DNA from: Paractinoplanes durhamensis
GTDB taxonomy: Bacteria; Actinomycetota; Actinomycetes; Mycobacteriales; Micromonosporaceae
Reading direction: 5' to 3'
Assembly: GCF_016862175.1 (NCBI RefSeq)
Contig: NZ_BOML01000002.1
Span: forward strand, 183,110-247,109
Length of the DNA stretch: 64,000 nucleotides
Below the pieces are notes generated by a model that saw only the letters and a list, made by a program, of their open reading frames with translations, searched no databases and was not told where the DNA came from. The translations under genes and the position numbers were made by a program. This document shows, piece after piece, positions 12,210-21,519 of this stretch (its first letter is position 1; each line of letters begins with the position of its first letter).

Positions 12210-12299
12210 TTATTGGCGCGTGTCCAGCGAGGTCTGCAGGGCGCGGCGGGCCTGCTCGCGGGCCTCGTCGGTGGGCTGGGGCTTCGGCTTGGCAGCCAT
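12210..12299 (-). CDS. putative 29-residue small protein
   Basis: A short frame ATG to TAA encoding 29 residues, mostly hydrophilic: a Lys/Pro-rich start (MAAKPKPQPTDEA) followed by a potential amphipathic helix rich in Ala, Arg and Gln ending SLDTRQ. What makes it credible is the ribosome-binding site GGAGGAA eight bases upstream of the ATG, the best in its neighbourhood. It lies 72 bases upstream of the MATE gene on the same strand and downstream of the DHH-gene terminator, so it probably has its own promoter. I do not recognise the family; function unknown. Confidence 0.5.
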   Translation of the reverse strand: MAAKPKPQPTDEAREQARRALQTSLDTRQ

Positions 12300-12484
12300 G
12301 ATCGTGGTTCCTCCACGGTGGGTGGGGCGCGGCACGGCGGCACGCGCCCAGAGCGGTCGAGCGGGGCGTCACGTGGCCGGTCCGGGGTCGCCGGACGCTT
12401 GGCGTGAGATGACGCAGCCCGAGTCGGTGGACTCGGGTGGCTCGAGGCTTCGCTGCGGGCGGTGGTGTCACGGCCGCCGCAAAA

Positions 12485-12520
12485 CCAAATCACCGTTAAG
12501 GACCAAACTATCGTTCAGGT
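12485..12520. repeat. imperfect tandem 18-bp direct repeat, possible operator
   Basis: Two adjacent 18-base units, ccaaatcaccgttaagga and ccaaactatcgttcaggt, match at 13 of 18 positions in an unusually AT-rich patch. They lie about 190 bases upstream of the small ORF on the minus strand and just past the DHH-gene terminator, so they could be a promoter-proximal protein-binding site. The remaining sequence of the 12300-12575 gap shows an additional CCAACC/GGTTGG inverted repeat (12542-12564) and no other gene. Confidence 0.4.
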
Positions 12521-12575
12521 CCGGGGGTTGGAGCGTGCTTCCCAACCATCGGGACGAAGGTTGGTTGATCCGACG

Positions 12576-12609
12576 AAAACCGCCCCGCAGCTCGTCGAGC
12601 GCGGGGCGG
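12576..12609 (-). terminator. intrinsic terminator of the rbfA/DHH transcript
   Basis: A 9-bp stem GCGGGGCGG/CCGCCCCGC, extended by the inner CTCG/CGAG pairing, is followed on the minus strand by GTTTTC. It begins 20 bases past the DHH-gene stop. This is a good intrinsic terminator and separates the MATE/truB part of the region from the rimP-to-DHH part. Confidence 0.8.
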
Positions 12610-12628
12610 CCGGGTCAACCGAAAGAGG

Positions 12629-13663
12629 TCAGATCAGGTGGGCGTCCAGCAGGGCCTTCACCGTCGCGGCCACCTCGGCCGGCGTGCCGTGCCCGGTGAA
12701 CCCGGCGGCCAGGCGATGACCACCGCCGCCCAGCGCCACCGCCACCTGGCTCACGTCCACCGCGCCCTTGCTGCGCAGCGAGACCGCCCAGGAGCCGTCC
12801 GGCGCTTCCTTGATGACCACGGCCACGTCGGCCTCGGCGACGCTGCGGATCGGGTCGATCAGGGTGTCCAGAACGTACGGGCGCTGGTGGTGGCGGGCCA
12901 GGTCGGCCTGGGTGGCGTAGGTCCAGACCATGCCCTTGCCGGCCGCCGCCTCCGGGTCGAGCTGCGCCCGCTCCAGCACGTCGCCGGACAGCTTCATCGC
13001 GTCGAAGGGGCGGGTGTCGAAGATCCGCCGGGAGATGTCGCCCGGACTGAGGCCGGTGGCGATCAGCCGGGCCGCCAGCTCGTGAACCTGGGGCGTGGTC
13101 ATGTCGAACTTGAACGAACCGGTGTCGGTGGCCAGCGCCACGTAGAGGCACTCGGCGATCGCGGCGTCCAGCGGGACGTCCAGGCGGGACAGCAGGGCCT
13201 CGACCACGACCGACGTCGCCGCCGCCCGCGGGGCCACCAGGTTGACCTGGCCGAACCGGGTGTTCGAGGCATGGTGGTCCAGCACGACCACGCACGGCGC
13301 CCGCAGCAGCGCGGCCAGGTCGCCCAGCCGGGACTCGGCGGCCACGTCGAACGTCATCACCAGCTGCGGGGCGCGGTAGGCGCCTTCCTCCGGCACGAGC
13401 AGGTCGGTGCCGGGCAGATCCTGATAGGGGGTGGGCAGCTCGAAATCGCCGGGGAAGGTCGCCCGCAACCGGGTGATGCCCAGTGTGCGCAGGGCCAGGG
13501 CGAAGCCCAGCATGCTGCCCAGCGCGTCCCCGTCCGGGTTCACGTGGCAGATCAGCTGGACTTCGTCACCATCCGGGCCGGGAGTGAGCCCGCGGACCGC
13601 CTCGACGGCCGCGGACCACTCCGCTTCGGTCACTCCCCCGGGCGCACCCGAGGTTGTGGTCAC
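12629..13663 (-). CDS. DHH/DHHA1 phosphoesterase, NrnA-like oligoribonuclease/pAp phosphatase
   Basis: NrnA-type enzymes degrade short RNA oligonucleotides and/or 3'-phosphoadenosine 5'-phosphate with Mn2+. The 344-residue protein has HVNPDGDALGS (motif I, near residue 40), a conserved Asp region (TFDVAAESRLGDL), the VVLDHHASN DHH motif near residue 130, and the DHHA1-domain glycine motif GGGGHRLAAGF near the C-terminus. It overlaps rbfA by four bases (GTGA), the usual arrangement. The symbol is withheld because actinobacterial members can differ in substrate preference. Confidence 0.93.
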   Translation of the reverse strand: MTTTSGAPGGVTEAEWSAAVEAVRGLTPGPDGDEVQLICHVNPDGDALGSMLGFALALRTLGITRLRATFPGDFELPTPYQDLPGTDLLVPEEGAYRAPQLVMTFDVAAESRLGDLAALLRAPCVVVLDHHASNTRFGQVNLVAPRAAATSVVVEALLSRLDVPLDAAIAECLYVALATDTGSFKFDMTTPQVHELAARLIATGLSPGDISRRIFDTRPFDAMKLSGDVLERAQLDPEAAAGKGMVWTYATQADLARHHQRPYVLDTLIDPIRSVAEADVAVVIKEAPDGSWAVSLRSKGAVDVSQVAVALGGGGHRLAAGFTGHGTPAEVAATVKALLDAHLI

Positions 13664-14121
13664 CCGAGATCCTCGCGGGCGCCGACCCGCTCGGTGTCGT
13701 CCTCGTCGTCCTCCGACTTGTACGGGTCGGGGTCGCCGGCGTACTGCTTGCCGGAGGCCAGCCGCTGGACCTCCTCATCGCGCAGGCGCGCCTCGGCGAG
13801 CAGGTCGTCGATCTCCTTCACGTTGTCGAGCACGTTGTCCAGCACGAAGGCCAGGCTCGGCGAGTGCCGCAGGCCCAGTGCGTGCCCGACCCTCGTGCGC
13901 AGCATGCCCTTCGCGCTCTCCAGCGCTGCCTGCGTGCCGGCCTGCTCGGTCGGGTCGCCGAGCACCGTGTAGTAGACGGTGGCCTCACGCAGGTCGCCGG
14001 TGATCCGGGCGTCCGTGATCGTCACCATGCCGAGCCGGGGGTCCTTGATCTCACGTACCAGCGACGCCACCAGTTCCTTGACGCGCTCCGCGTGTCGACG
14101 CGTCTTGGCCGGGTCCGACAT
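13660..14121 (-). CDS. rbfA: 30S ribosome-binding factor A
   Basis: RbfA assists late 30S maturation and is needed for cold adaptation in other bacteria. The protein has DPAKTRRHAERVKELVASLV, the KH-like core LGMVTITDARITGDLREATVYYTV, and RVGHALGLRHSPSLAFVLDN; the last 30 residues are a charged acidic tail. I start at the ATG at 14121 (153 residues) because a GGAGG sits eight bases upstream; the ATG at 14139 has no ribosome-binding site. It overlaps the DHH phosphoesterase by four bases. Confidence 0.96.
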   Translation of the reverse strand: MSDPAKTRRHAERVKELVASLVREIKDPRLGMVTITDARITGDLREATVYYTVLGDPTEQAGTQAALESAKGMLRTRVGHALGLRHSPSLAFVLDNVLDNVKEIDDLLAEARLRDEEVQRLASGKQYAGDPDPYKSEDDEDDTERVGAREDLG

Positions 14122-14226
14122 ATCGCCCACCTCCGACATTATTTATCGCGGGGTTCATCCTGCTCCCCGCCCAACTGCGCAAGCCTACCCACGACGTGTT
14201 GCCGCCGAACGTCCCGGCAGCGCTGG

Positions 14227-14520
14227 TCAATCGTCCTCACCGTGGACGCGGCGTTTCACCGAGAGGAGCTCGATCTCGGGGCGGCCGGCCATCTGGTTCT
14301 CACAGGTGTCGATCACGGCCCGGGCCTGGGCCGGCTCGGCCGCCACCACGGCGACCCCGATCCGGGCCCGCCCGTAGAGGTCGTGGTAGCCCACCTCGGC
14401 CACGCTGACCTCGAATTTCTTGAGCATCGCGATGATCGGGCGAAGATATGCACGCTTTTGCTTGAGCGTGCGCGAGTCGCCCGGCAGGAGCAGGTCGAAC
14501 GCTGCGGTTTCGGTAAACAT
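14227..14520 (-). CDS. DUF503 family protein
   Basis: A 97-residue protein with the DUF503 pattern: short N-terminal beta strand, SRTLKQKRAYLRPIIAMLKKF, AEVGYHDLYGRARIGVAVVA and a C-terminal RVHGEDD. It is regularly encoded between infB and rbfA in actinobacteria and some firmicutes, which points to a translation- or RNA-related role, but no activity is established. Start is ATG. About 100 bases separate it from rbfA downstream and 33 bases from the methyltransferase upstream. Confidence 0.9.
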   Translation of the reverse strand: MFTETAAFDLLLPGDSRTLKQKRAYLRPIIAMLKKFEVSVAEVGYHDLYGRARIGVAVVAAEPAQARAVIDTCENQMAGRPEIELLSVKRRVHGEDD

Positions 14521-14553
14521 CAGCGAGCAGGTTACTGCCCCCGGGTGACGTTT

Positions 14554-15588
14554 TCAGCCGGGTTTCCGGGCCACCACGACGTCACGCTCGATGCCCTGGT
14601 CGACGCGGTGGTCGAGCGGCTCGTACTCGACGATCTCCAGGCCGTTGGCGATCAGGATGTCCTCGGCCAGCTCGCGCTTGGCGACCTTGAGGTTCCAGGA
14701 CAGACCGAGCGCGGCGCCGGGGCGCAGCAGCGGCAGCCAGTGGGGGATGGCGCGTTCGAGCAGGTCGAGCGGGCTGCGGGTGATGCCGCCCTGGTCGTCG
14801 TAGCTGCCGTGGGCCACGCCGTAGGGCAGGTCGGCCACCAGGACGTCGGCCACGCCGCCGCGCAGCAGGCCGTCCAGCTGGGTGGTGTCGGCCTGCAGGA
14901 CGGTAATCTTCTGCACCGCGCCGGCCTTGTGGTCGTCCTTGCTGGCGGCCATCGTCACCTCGAGCCGGCGGGCGGCCCGCCGGCCCTGGCGGCGCACCGG
15001 CACGAGGTCGGCGGTGTGCTTGAGCCGCTTGCGTTTGAGCCAGGTCTGCAGGAACAGCTTGTACGCCTCGACGTCCTTGCCGTCGAGCTCCACCCCGATG
15101 CCGTCGTAGCCGTACATCAGCGCCTGGTTGAGCGTGGTGCCGCGGCCGCACAGCGGGTCGAGGACGGTGAGGTGCCCGTCGAGGATCCGGTCGGCGGACG
15201 CCGAGGCGAGCAGCGTGAGGTTGAGGACGAGCTTGGTGAACTGCTCGTTGGTCTTGCCCGCGTACTTCGGAATGGTGATCAGGTCGCTGTCGTAGCGGGC
15301 CAGCGGGGTGAGCTCGAGCGGCCGCAGCAGGTCCTCGTCCGCCCGCTCGAAGAGCGCGTAGGCGGCCGACAGGTTCGACAGGTAGGCGATGTCCCGCGGG
15401 GTCAGCTCGCCGGTGAAGCCGAGGTACTCGACCCCACCCAGCCTCTCCACCCCGAGGTCGGAGATCGCGGACGAGAGCGCGGGGCGGAAGGCGGCGAGTT
15501 CGGCGAGGGACAACCGCGCCGCCTGATCGGCGTAGACACGATTGGCGTACGGGGCGAGGAGCAGGGCGTACCGGGACATGGGTGCCAT
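14554..15588 (-). CDS. Trm11/TrmN-like SAM-dependent RNA methyltransferase
   Basis: A 344-residue protein with an N-terminal part resembling THUMP-associated regions (MSRYALLLAPYANRVY...) and a C-terminal Rossmann methyltransferase: LDPLCGRGTTLNQALMYGYDGIGVELD is the SAM site and DVLVADLPYGVAHG is the [DN]PPY-like catalytic motif, which in this family targets an exocyclic amine, usually a tRNA guanine N2. The ATG at 15588 lies only six bases after a very stable hairpin; the ATG at 15579, where family homology begins, may be the true start. Exact target RNA unknown. Confidence 0.85.
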   Translation of the reverse strand: MAPMSRYALLLAPYANRVYADQAARLSLAELAAFRPALSSAISDLGVERLGGVEYLGFTGELTPRDIAYLSNLSAAYALFERADEDLLRPLELTPLARYDSDLITIPKYAGKTNEQFTKLVLNLTLLASASADRILDGHLTVLDPLCGRGTTLNQALMYGYDGIGVELDGKDVEAYKLFLQTWLKRKRLKHTADLVPVRRQGRRAARRLEVTMAASKDDHKAGAVQKITVLQADTTQLDGLLRGGVADVLVADLPYGVAHGSYDDQGGITRSPLDLLERAIPHWLPLLRPGAALGLSWNLKVAKRELAEDILIANGLEIVEYEPLDHRVDQGIERDVVVARKPG

Positions 15589-15594
15589 TTTGCA

Positions 15595-15630
15595 GGGACG
15601 GCCCCGGCGCCGAAGCGCCGGGGCCGTCCC
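15595..15630 (-). terminator. 16-bp hairpin with UUCG loop between infB and the methyltransferase gene
   Basis: Perfect 16-bp stem (GGGACGGCCCCGGCGC and its complement) closed on the minus strand by a TTCG tetraloop, about 20 bases past the infB stop. Only TGCAAAA follows. It should strongly terminate or process the infB transcript, yet it abuts the start codon of the next gene. Confidence 0.75.
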
Positions 15631-15650
15631 GTTCAGCCGTACCTACGCGA

Positions 15651-18600
15651 TCAGGCGCGCGGCTTCTCGCGCATCTCGAAGGTCTCGATCACGTCGCCGA
15701 CCTGCGGGCTGCCGAAACCGGTCATCGTCAGACCACACTCGAAGCCCTCGCGGACCTCGGTGGCGTCGTCCTTGAACCGGCGCAGCGAGCTGATCGTGAC
15801 GTTCTCGGCCACCACGACGCCCTCCCGCAGGATGCGGGCCTTGGCGTTGCGGCGGAGAAGACCGCTGCGGACCATACAGCCGGCGATGAGGCCGATCTTG
15901 GACGAGCGGAAGACCTCGCGGATCTCCGCGGTGCCCTGCTCGACCTCCTCGTACTCCGGCTTGAGCAGGCCCTTGAGCGCTGCCTCGATCTCCTCGATGG
16001 CCTGGTAGATGACGCTGTAGTAGCGAATCTCCACGTTGGCCCGGTCGGCCATGTCCTTGACCTTGTTCGAGGCGCGGACGTTGAACCCGATGATCGTGGC
16101 GGTAGCGTCCGAGGACGCCGACGCCAGGTTCACGTCGCTCTCGGTGATCGCACCGACGCCGCGGTGGATGACCTTGAGCTGGATCTCGTCCGGGATCTCG
16201 ATCTTGAACAGCGCGTCCTCGAGGGCCTCGACCGAACCGGACGAGTCGCCCTTGATGACCAGGGTGAGCGAGGTCTTCTCGCCCTCCTTGAGCTGCTCCA
16301 TGAGCGTCTCGAGAGTGGCCCGGCTCCGCGAGTTGGCGAAGCTCGCCGCACGACGGCGTGCCTGCCGCTGCTCGGCGATCTGACGCACCGTGCGGTCGTC
16401 CTCGGCCGCCAGGAACGTGTCGCCGGCACCCGGAACCGAGGTGAGACCCAGGACCAGGACCGGACGAGCCGGCTCGGCCTCGGCCACGACCTTGCCGTTC
16501 TCGTCGAGCATGGCGCGGACGCGACCGTGCGCGCCACCCGCCACGATCGAGTCGCCGGCCCGGAGCGTGCCCTTCTGCACCAGCACCGTCGCCAGGGCAC
16601 CACGGCCCTTGTCGAGGTGCGACTCGACGACGACACCCTGCGCCGGCCCGTCGGTCGGAGCGGTCAGCTCCAGCGACGCGTCGGCGGTCAGCAGGACCGC
16701 CTCGAGCAGCTCGTCGATGCCGGTACCCGGCTTGGCCGCGACGTTGACGAACATCGTGTCGCCGCCGTACTCCTCGGCGAGCAGGCCGTAGTCGGTGAGC
16801 TGCTGGCGCACCTTGTCCGGGTTGGCGTCCGGCTTGTCGACCTTGTTGACCGCGACCACGATCGGCACCTCGGCGGCCTTGGCGTGGTTCAACGCCTCCA
16901 CCGTCTGGGGCATGACGCCGTCGTCCGCCGCGACCACCAGGATCACGATGTCGGTCACCTGGGCACCACGGGCACGCATGGCGGTGAACGCCTCGTGGCC
17001 CGGGGTGTCGAGGAAGGTGATCGCCCGCTCTTCGCCCTGGTGCGGGACGACGACCTGGTAGGCACCGATGTGCTGGGTGATGCCACCCGCCTCGCCGGCG
17101 ACCACGTTGGTCTTGCGGATCGCGTCGAGCAGCTTCGTCTTACCGTGGTCGACGTGACCCATGACGGTCACGACCGGCGGACGAGTGACCAGACGGTCCT
17201 CGGCCACCTCGGCGTCGAGGTCGATGTTGAACTGCGCGAGCAGCGCGCGGTCCTCGTCCTCGGGGCTGACGATCTGCACGTCGAAGCCCAGGTGCTCGCC
17301 GAGCAGCAGCAACGTGTCGTCGGAACACGACTGCGTCGCCGTCACCATCTCGCCCAGGTTGAACATCTCCTGGACCAGCGAGCCGGGGTTCGCGTTGATC
17401 TTGTCGGCGAAGTCGGAGAGCGACGCGCCACGGGACAGCCGGATCTCTTGACCCTGGCCCCGGGGAGCGCCCGAGCTCATCTGCGGCGCCGACAGGTTGT
17501 CGAACTCTTGACGCCGCTGCTTCTTCGACTTCCGGCCACGGGTCGGCCGGCCACCCGGACGCCCGAAGGCACCCGCGGCACCGCCGCCACGACCACGACC
17601 GCCACCACCGGGACGACCCGGAGCACCGGCACCGGCCGGAGCACCGCCGCCACCACCGGGGCCACCGCGGTAGCCACCGCCACCGCCGGCACCGCCACCG
17701 GGACCGCCGCGGTAACCACCGCCGCCGCCGGCACCGCCGCCGCCGCCGGGACGGAAACCGCCACCGGCACCGGCACCGCCACCGCCGCCACCGGGACGGA
17801 AACCGCCACCGCCACCGCCGGGACCGCCACGACCGCCACCGGGACCGCCGGGACGACCTGCGCCGCCACCGCCGGGACCGCCGGCCGGGCGACCGGGACG
17901 CTGCGAAGGCATGGACGCGGGGCTGGGCCGCGGCGGCATCGACGCCGGGCTCGGCCGCGGCGGCATGCCGGGCTGGTTGGGACGCGGCATCGCGGACGGC
18001 GTGGGCCGTCCAGCCGCACCGCCGGAGACACCGAACGGGTTGTTACCCGGACCGCGCGCAGGCGGACGCGGGCTGCCACCGGCGGGGCCGGGACGCGGAC
18101 CACCGGGCGCACCCGGAGTGGCCGTGCGTGCCGGACCGGCGGCCGGTGAGCCCGGACGCGGCGGAACCGCGCCGGGACCCGGGCGCGGGCCCGGACCGGT
18201 CGGCCGGCTGTCGACCGGCGGCTGCTGCGCGCGACGCTCGGCGTCGCGGGTGCGGGCCTCCTGCGCGGCCTTGACCGCGGCCTCCTGCTCGGCCTTCAGC
18301 GCCGAGGCGCGCGCCTCGGCGGCCGCCACCTCGATGTCGTGGGCACTCGCCGGCTTGGCGACCGGACCGGGCGTGGGGCCCGGACGGCCGGCGACCACCG
18401 GCGGCTTGGGACGCACGAACGGGCCCGGCGCCGGGGCCGGGGACGTCGGTGCGTTGGAAATGGAAGGCGCACTGGGCGCGTCCGTCGCGGGTGCGGCGGG
18501 CCGGCGCGGCGGCTGCGGCCGCGCGCTGGTGGGTGGGCCCGGTCGAACGGAGGCGGAGGCGCCGGGTGCGGACGGGGCGGAGGCCGCCGGAGCGGAACCT

Positions 18601-18758
18601 GCCTCGAGGGCACCACGCAACCGCCGGGCCACCGGGGCCTCGACCGTGCTGGAAGCGGATTTGACGAACTCGCCCATCTCTTTGAGCTTGGCGAGAACGG
18701 TCTTGCTGTCGACCCCGAGCTCCTTTGCGAGCTCGTGTACGCGGGCCTTGCCTGGCAC
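15651..18758 (-). CDS. infB: translation initiation factor IF-2
   Basis: IF-2 is the GTPase that brings initiator tRNA to the 30S subunit. The protein of about 1,035 residues starts [22 protein letters not shown] (IF2N domain), passes through a roughly 350-residue Pro/Ala/Gly-rich linker with dense Gly runs (DNA 17550-17900), a basic segment, a second IF2N domain, then the G domain with GHVDHGKT (G1), DTPGHEAF (G3) and [10 protein letters not shown] (G4), and domains II-IV. The GTG at 18758 has GAGGAG four bases upstream, so I use it rather than the start at 18806. Long glycine-rich linkers are known in actinobacterial IF-2. Confidence 0.97.
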   Translation of the reverse strand: MPGKARVHELAKELGVDSKTVLAKLKEMGEFVKSASSTVEAPVARRLRGALEAGSAPAASAPSAPGASASVRPGPPTSARPQPPRRPAAPATDAPSAPSISNAPTSPAPAPGPFVRPKPPVVAGRPGPTPGPVAKPASAHDIEVAAAEARASALKAEQEAAVKAAQEARTRDAERRAQQPPVDSRPTGPGPRPGPGAVPPRPGSPAAGPARTATPGAPGGPRPGPAGGSPRPPARGPGNNPFGVSGGAAGRPTPSAMPRPNQPGMPPRPSPASMPPRPSPASMPSQRPGRPAGGPGGGGAGRPGGPGGGRGGPGGGGGGFRPGGGGGGAGAGGGFRPGGGGGAGGGGGYRGGPGGGAGGGGGYRGGPGGGGGAPAGAGAPGRPGGGGRGRGGGAAGAFGRPGGRPTRGRKSKKQRRQEFDNLSAPQMSSGAPRGQGQEIRLSRGASLSDFADKINANPGSLVQEMFNLGEMVTATQSCSDDTLLLLGEHLGFDVQIVSPEDEDRALLAQFNIDLDAEVAEDRLVTRPPVVTVMGHVDHGKTKLLDAIRKTNVVAGEAGGITQHIGAYQVVVPHQGEERAITFLDTPGHEAFTAMRARGAQVTDIVILVVAADDGVMPQTVEALNHAKAAEVPIVVAVNKVDKPDANPDKVRQQLTDYGLLAEEYGGDTMFVNVAAKPGTGIDELLEAVLLTADASLELTAPTDGPAQGVVVESHLDKGRGALATVLVQKGTLRAGDSIVAGGAHGRVRAMLDENGKVVAEAEPARPVLVLGLTSVPGAGDTFLAAEDDRTVRQIAEQRQARRRAASFANSRSRATLETLMEQLKEGEKTSLTLVIKGDSSGSVEALEDALFKIEIPDEIQLKVIHRGVGAITESDVNLASASSDATATIIGFNVRASNKVKDMADRANVEIRYYSVIYQAIEEIEAALKGLLKPEYEEVEQGTAEIREVFRSSKIGLIAGCMVRSGLLRRNAKARILREGVVVAENVTISSLRRFKDDATEVREGFECGLTMTGFGSPQVGDVIETFEMREKPRA

Positions 18759-18864
18759 TGCACTCCTCACTTCGAGGTCGTGCGAGCGCACCCGCAACGA
18801 CCTCACTCGTGCACTAGAAGCCTGTTCATTTCAGGGACTTCATCGTGTGCTCATCTGGGTCGTC

Positions 18865-19188
18865 CTACCTTGCTGGGTCGTGATCCGGCACTGGGGCCGG
18901 ATCATCGGTCGTTCCGCGCGGCATGGAGACCGAACGGATGTGCTCGGCAAGCGGACCGGTGTCAGCAACTCCGGTGAATCGCAGCGCCCGCCCGAAGGCC
19001 CGGCGCCGCTCCGCCAGCGCGAAGCAAGCCGGATCAGGATGCAGATGCGCTCCCCGACCCGGCAGTCGGCGGCTCGGATCGGGCTGGAAGCGGAGGTCAA
19101 CCCCGTCACCGGCCAGAACGAACCGAACTAACTTGGTGGCCGGCACGCGCTCACGGCAACCGACACAGGTGCGCGTCGGGCCGACCAC
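18865..19188 (-). CDS. ylxR: YlxR family RNA-binding protein (DUF448)
   Basis: A protein of about 107 residues with the YlxR signature PTRTCVGCRERVPATKLVRFV, then RLPGRGAHLHPDPACFALAERRRAFGRALR. YlxR proteins bind RNA and lie between nusA and infB in many Gram-positives, as here; a nucleoid or RNA-chaperone role has been proposed elsewhere. I use the GTG at 19188, with GAGGGG about 11 bases upstream; a start at 19254 would overlap nusA and add an Arg-rich stretch. The C-terminal tail is Pro/Asp-rich. Confidence 0.88.
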   Translation of the reverse strand: MVGPTRTCVGCRERVPATKLVRFVLAGDGVDLRFQPDPSRRLPGRGAHLHPDPACFALAERRRAFGRALRFTGVADTGPLAEHIRSVSMPRGTTDDPAPVPDHDPAR

Positions 19189-19228
19189 CGAAAAGTCTAC
19201 CCCTCGCGGATGGCGGCCGCGTATCCGG

Positions 19229-20263
19229 TCAGCTTCCCGCCTCGGCCGCATCACGATCCGCCTGTGCCGGACGCTCCGCGGGAGCGGCCGGTTCGTTGTC
19301 CGGGCGGATGTCGATCCGCCAGCCGGTCAGCCGGGCCGCCAGCCGGGCGTTCTGCCCTTCCCGCCCGATCGCCAGCGACAGCTGGAAGTCGGGCACGGTC
19401 ACCCTGGCCGTCCGGGTGGCAGCGTCCACCACCTCGACACGCAGGGCTTTTGCCGGGGAGAGCGCGTTGCCGACGAACTGGGCCGGATCCTCCGACCAGT
19501 CGATGATGTCGATCTTCTCGCCGTGCAGCTCGCTCATCACGGCCCGGACGCGCTGACCCATCGGGCCGATGCAGGCGCCCTTCGCATTGACGCCCTGCAC
19601 TTTCGTGTGCACCGCGATCTTGGTGCGGTGACCTGCCTCACGCGCGATCGCGGCGATCTCCACCGTGCCGTCGGCGATCTCCGGGACCTCGAGGGCGAAC
19701 AGCTTCTTCACCAGGGCCGGGTGCGAGCGGGACAGGGTGACCTGCGGGCCACGGAAGCCCTTGGCCACGTGCACGACGATCGCCCGGATGCGCGAGCCGT
19801 GGTCGTAGGACTCGCCCGGGACCTGCTCGGACTGCGGGAGCACCGCCTCGATCTTGCCGAGGTCGACGATCACGATGCCCTTCTCGGCCCGCGCGGCGTC
19901 GGCCTGCACGATGCCGGTGATCAGGTCACCGTCGCGCCCGGCGTACTCGCCGAAGTGCTGCTCGTCGGTCGCCTCCCGGAGGCGCTGCAGGATCACCTGC
20001 TTGGCAGTCATGGCGGCGATCCGGCCGAAGTCGTGCGGGGTGTCGTCCCACTCCCGCACGATCGTGCCGTCCGCGTCCAGCTCCTGTGCGAGCACCGACG
20101 CGACGCCGGTCTTGCGGTCGATCTCCACCCGGGCGTGGCTCTGCGCGCCCTCGGTGTGCCGATAGGCGGTCAGCAGCGCGGTCTCGATGGCCGCGAGGAT
20201 CGTGTCGAACGGGATCTCCCGCTCGCGCTCCAGCGCACGCAGCGCCGCGAGATCGATATTCAC
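19229..20263 (-). CDS. nusA: transcription termination/antitermination factor NusA
   Basis: NusA binds RNA polymerase and modulates pausing, termination and antitermination. The 344-residue protein has the N-terminal polymerase-binding domain ([20 protein letters not shown]), an S1 domain, and two KH domains ([26 protein letters not shown] and [24 protein letters not shown]). It lacks the acidic C-terminal repeats of gammaproteobacterial NusA, which is normal for actinobacteria. The GTG start overlaps the rimP stop by four bases and has a GGAGGGCGAG ribosome-binding region. Confidence 0.97.
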   Translation of the reverse strand: MNIDLAALRALEREREIPFDTILAAIETALLTAYRHTEGAQSHARVEIDRKTGVASVLAQELDADGTIVREWDDTPHDFGRIAAMTAKQVILQRLREATDEQHFGEYAGRDGDLITGIVQADAARAEKGIVIVDLGKIEAVLPQSEQVPGESYDHGSRIRAIVVHVAKGFRGPQVTLSRSHPALVKKLFALEVPEIADGTVEIAAIAREAGHRTKIAVHTKVQGVNAKGACIGPMGQRVRAVMSELHGEKIDIIDWSEDPAQFVGNALSPAKALRVEVVDAATRTARVTVPDFQLSLAIGREGQNARLAARLTGWRIDIRPDNEPAAPAERPAQADRDAAEAGS

Positions 20264-20880
20264 TCCTCGCCCTCCCCATCCTCTTCGTCGTCTACGTCTT
20301 CGTCGCCGAAATCGGCCTCGTCGAGTCGCTTGAACTCGATCTGGACCTTGCCCGGCCCGAGCTCGGTGAAGGTCAGCGACCGGGGCTTGCCGTCGACGTC
20401 GAGAACGATGCCCGCGTCGTCCACCTCGGTCACGCGCCCGGTCAGTCCGTTGACCGCGACCAGCCGGCCACGGTTGCGCCGCCAGTGCCGCGGCAGGGTC
20501 AGCGGCCGGTCCACGCCCGGCGAGCCGACCTCCAGCTGGTATTCCCCGGCGAGCACCTCGCCACCGGCCGCCTCGGCCTCGTCGAGGGCGGTGGAGATCT
20601 CGCGCGAGACGACGGCCACGTCGTCGAGGTTGATGCCGCCGTCGGTGTCGATCAGGACCCGCACCACGTGCCGGCGACCGGCCCGCGACAGGTGCACGTC
20701 TTCCAGGTCGAATCCGGCGATCTCCACCACCGGCTCGATCACCGCTCGGACCCGGGCCTTCGCGGCCACGAGATCGATCCGCGGGGCGGCGGGGGTCCGC
20801 TGCTCCGCTTCGTCGTCCCGGGCTCGGCGGGCGCCGGGACGGCTCCCAGGCCGGGCGCCGGCGCGACCACGCTGCGTCAT
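20260..20880 (-). CDS. rimP: ribosome maturation factor RimP
   Basis: RimP helps 30S assembly. The 206-residue protein has an N-terminal Arg-rich extension, the core [44 protein letters not shown] and [14 protein letters not shown], and a strongly acidic tail ([20 protein letters not shown]). It is longer than most RimP proteins because of both extensions. It heads the rimP-nusA-ylxR-infB transcript and is translationally coupled to nusA. A terminator-like hairpin lies in its leader (20938-20972). Confidence 0.96.
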   Translation of the reverse strand: MTQRGRAGARPGSRPGARRARDDEAEQRTPAAPRIDLVAAKARVRAVIEPVVEIAGFDLEDVHLSRAGRRHVVRVLIDTDGGINLDDVAVVSREISTALDEAEAAGGEVLAGEYQLEVGSPGVDRPLTLPRHWRRNRGRLVAVNGLTGRVTEVDDAGIVLDVDGKPRSLTFTELGPGKVQIEFKRLDEADFGDEDVDDEEDGEGEE

Positions 20881-20931
20881 CGGGCTCGACCTTTCACTAG
20901 TTTTCCAAGGAAAGCACTATTTGCCGCCGGG

Positions 20932-20972
20932 CGAAAAGCCCCGCGGCTGACGCAGAGCGTAACGCGCGGGGC
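20932..20972 (-). promoter_or_regulatory. terminator-like hairpin in the rimP-nusA-infB leader, possible attenuator
   Basis: Inverted repeat GCCCCGCG (20938-20945) and CGCGGGGC (20965-20972), with 19 bases between, is followed on the minus strand directly by TTTTCGCCC. This hairpin-plus-T-run lies about 60 bases upstream of the rimP start. No minus-strand gene ends before it, so it looks like a leader attenuator rather than an ordinary gene-end terminator. I could not place a convincing promoter upstream. Confidence 0.45.
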
Positions 20973-21051
20973 GATAGAGGCGTCCCCCGGCGCACCGATT
21001 CCGCGCCATGCGCAGGTCATCACGAGTACCCGATGGTGTTGACTGGGCGCC

Positions 21052-21519
21052 GTGCGGAACAGCGATACGGGACATACCCGGCGGCGGGTGCTGAGCGGGG
21101 GTGCGGCCGGGCTGGCGACCGCGGGCCTGGCCGGCTGCGGGTTGTTCGGCGACGGCGATCCGGAGCTGCCGCCCGCGCCCGATCCGCTGCAGCCGCTGGC
21201 CGACGAGGCGCTCGCGCTGGCCGCCGCCTACGACCGGGCGGCCGCCGCCGACCCGGCGCTGGCCACCCGGTTCACCCCGCTGGCCGCCGACCATCGCGAG
21301 CACGCCGCCGAGCTGGCCGCGGTGATCGGGCGAACCGCCGCGGCGAGCGCGTCCGCGGCCGCGCCGACCGGGGACGGCACCCTGGCCGGCTTCCGGGCCG
21401 CCGAGAAGACGGCGATGACCAACGCGGTGAGCGCGTGCAAGGCGACCACCACCGAGCGGGCCGGGCTGGTCGGTTCGATCGCCGCCTGCCGGGCCACCCA
21501 CATCGAGGCGTTGCGATGA
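21052..21519 (+). CDS. putative Tat-exported lipoprotein, ferritin-like partner
   Basis: A 155-residue protein with a clear export signal: RRRVLSGG (twin-arginine type) followed by a small hydrophobic segment and the lipobox LAGC with Cys29. The mature part is Ala/Glu-rich and helical (AAYDRAAAADPALATRF...HREHAAELAAVIG...), consistent with a helical bundle containing a His/Glu pair. It overlaps the following DUF4439 gene by four bases (ATGA), so the two probably form one unit, possibly a membrane-anchored metal-binding or scavenging pair. No firm function. Confidence 0.75.
   Translation: MRNSDTGHTRRRVLSGGAAGLATAGLAGCGLFGDGDPELPPAPDPLQPLADEALALAAAYDRAAAADPALATRFTPLAADHREHAAELAAVIGRTAAASASAAAPTGDGTLAGFRAAEKTAMTNAVSACKATTTERAGLVGSIAACRATHIEALR

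Noticed and set aside
12103..12471. Overlapping 120-codon minus-strand frames upstream of the MATE gene
   Set aside because: No domain or ribosome-binding site; the 29-codon ATG frame in the same place has a strong ribosome-binding site and is preferred.
15582..18149. 855-codon plus-strand frame opposite infB
   Set aside because: Shadow of the infB GTPase and linker; its Thr/Ala/Gly runs simply mirror the Gly-rich codons.
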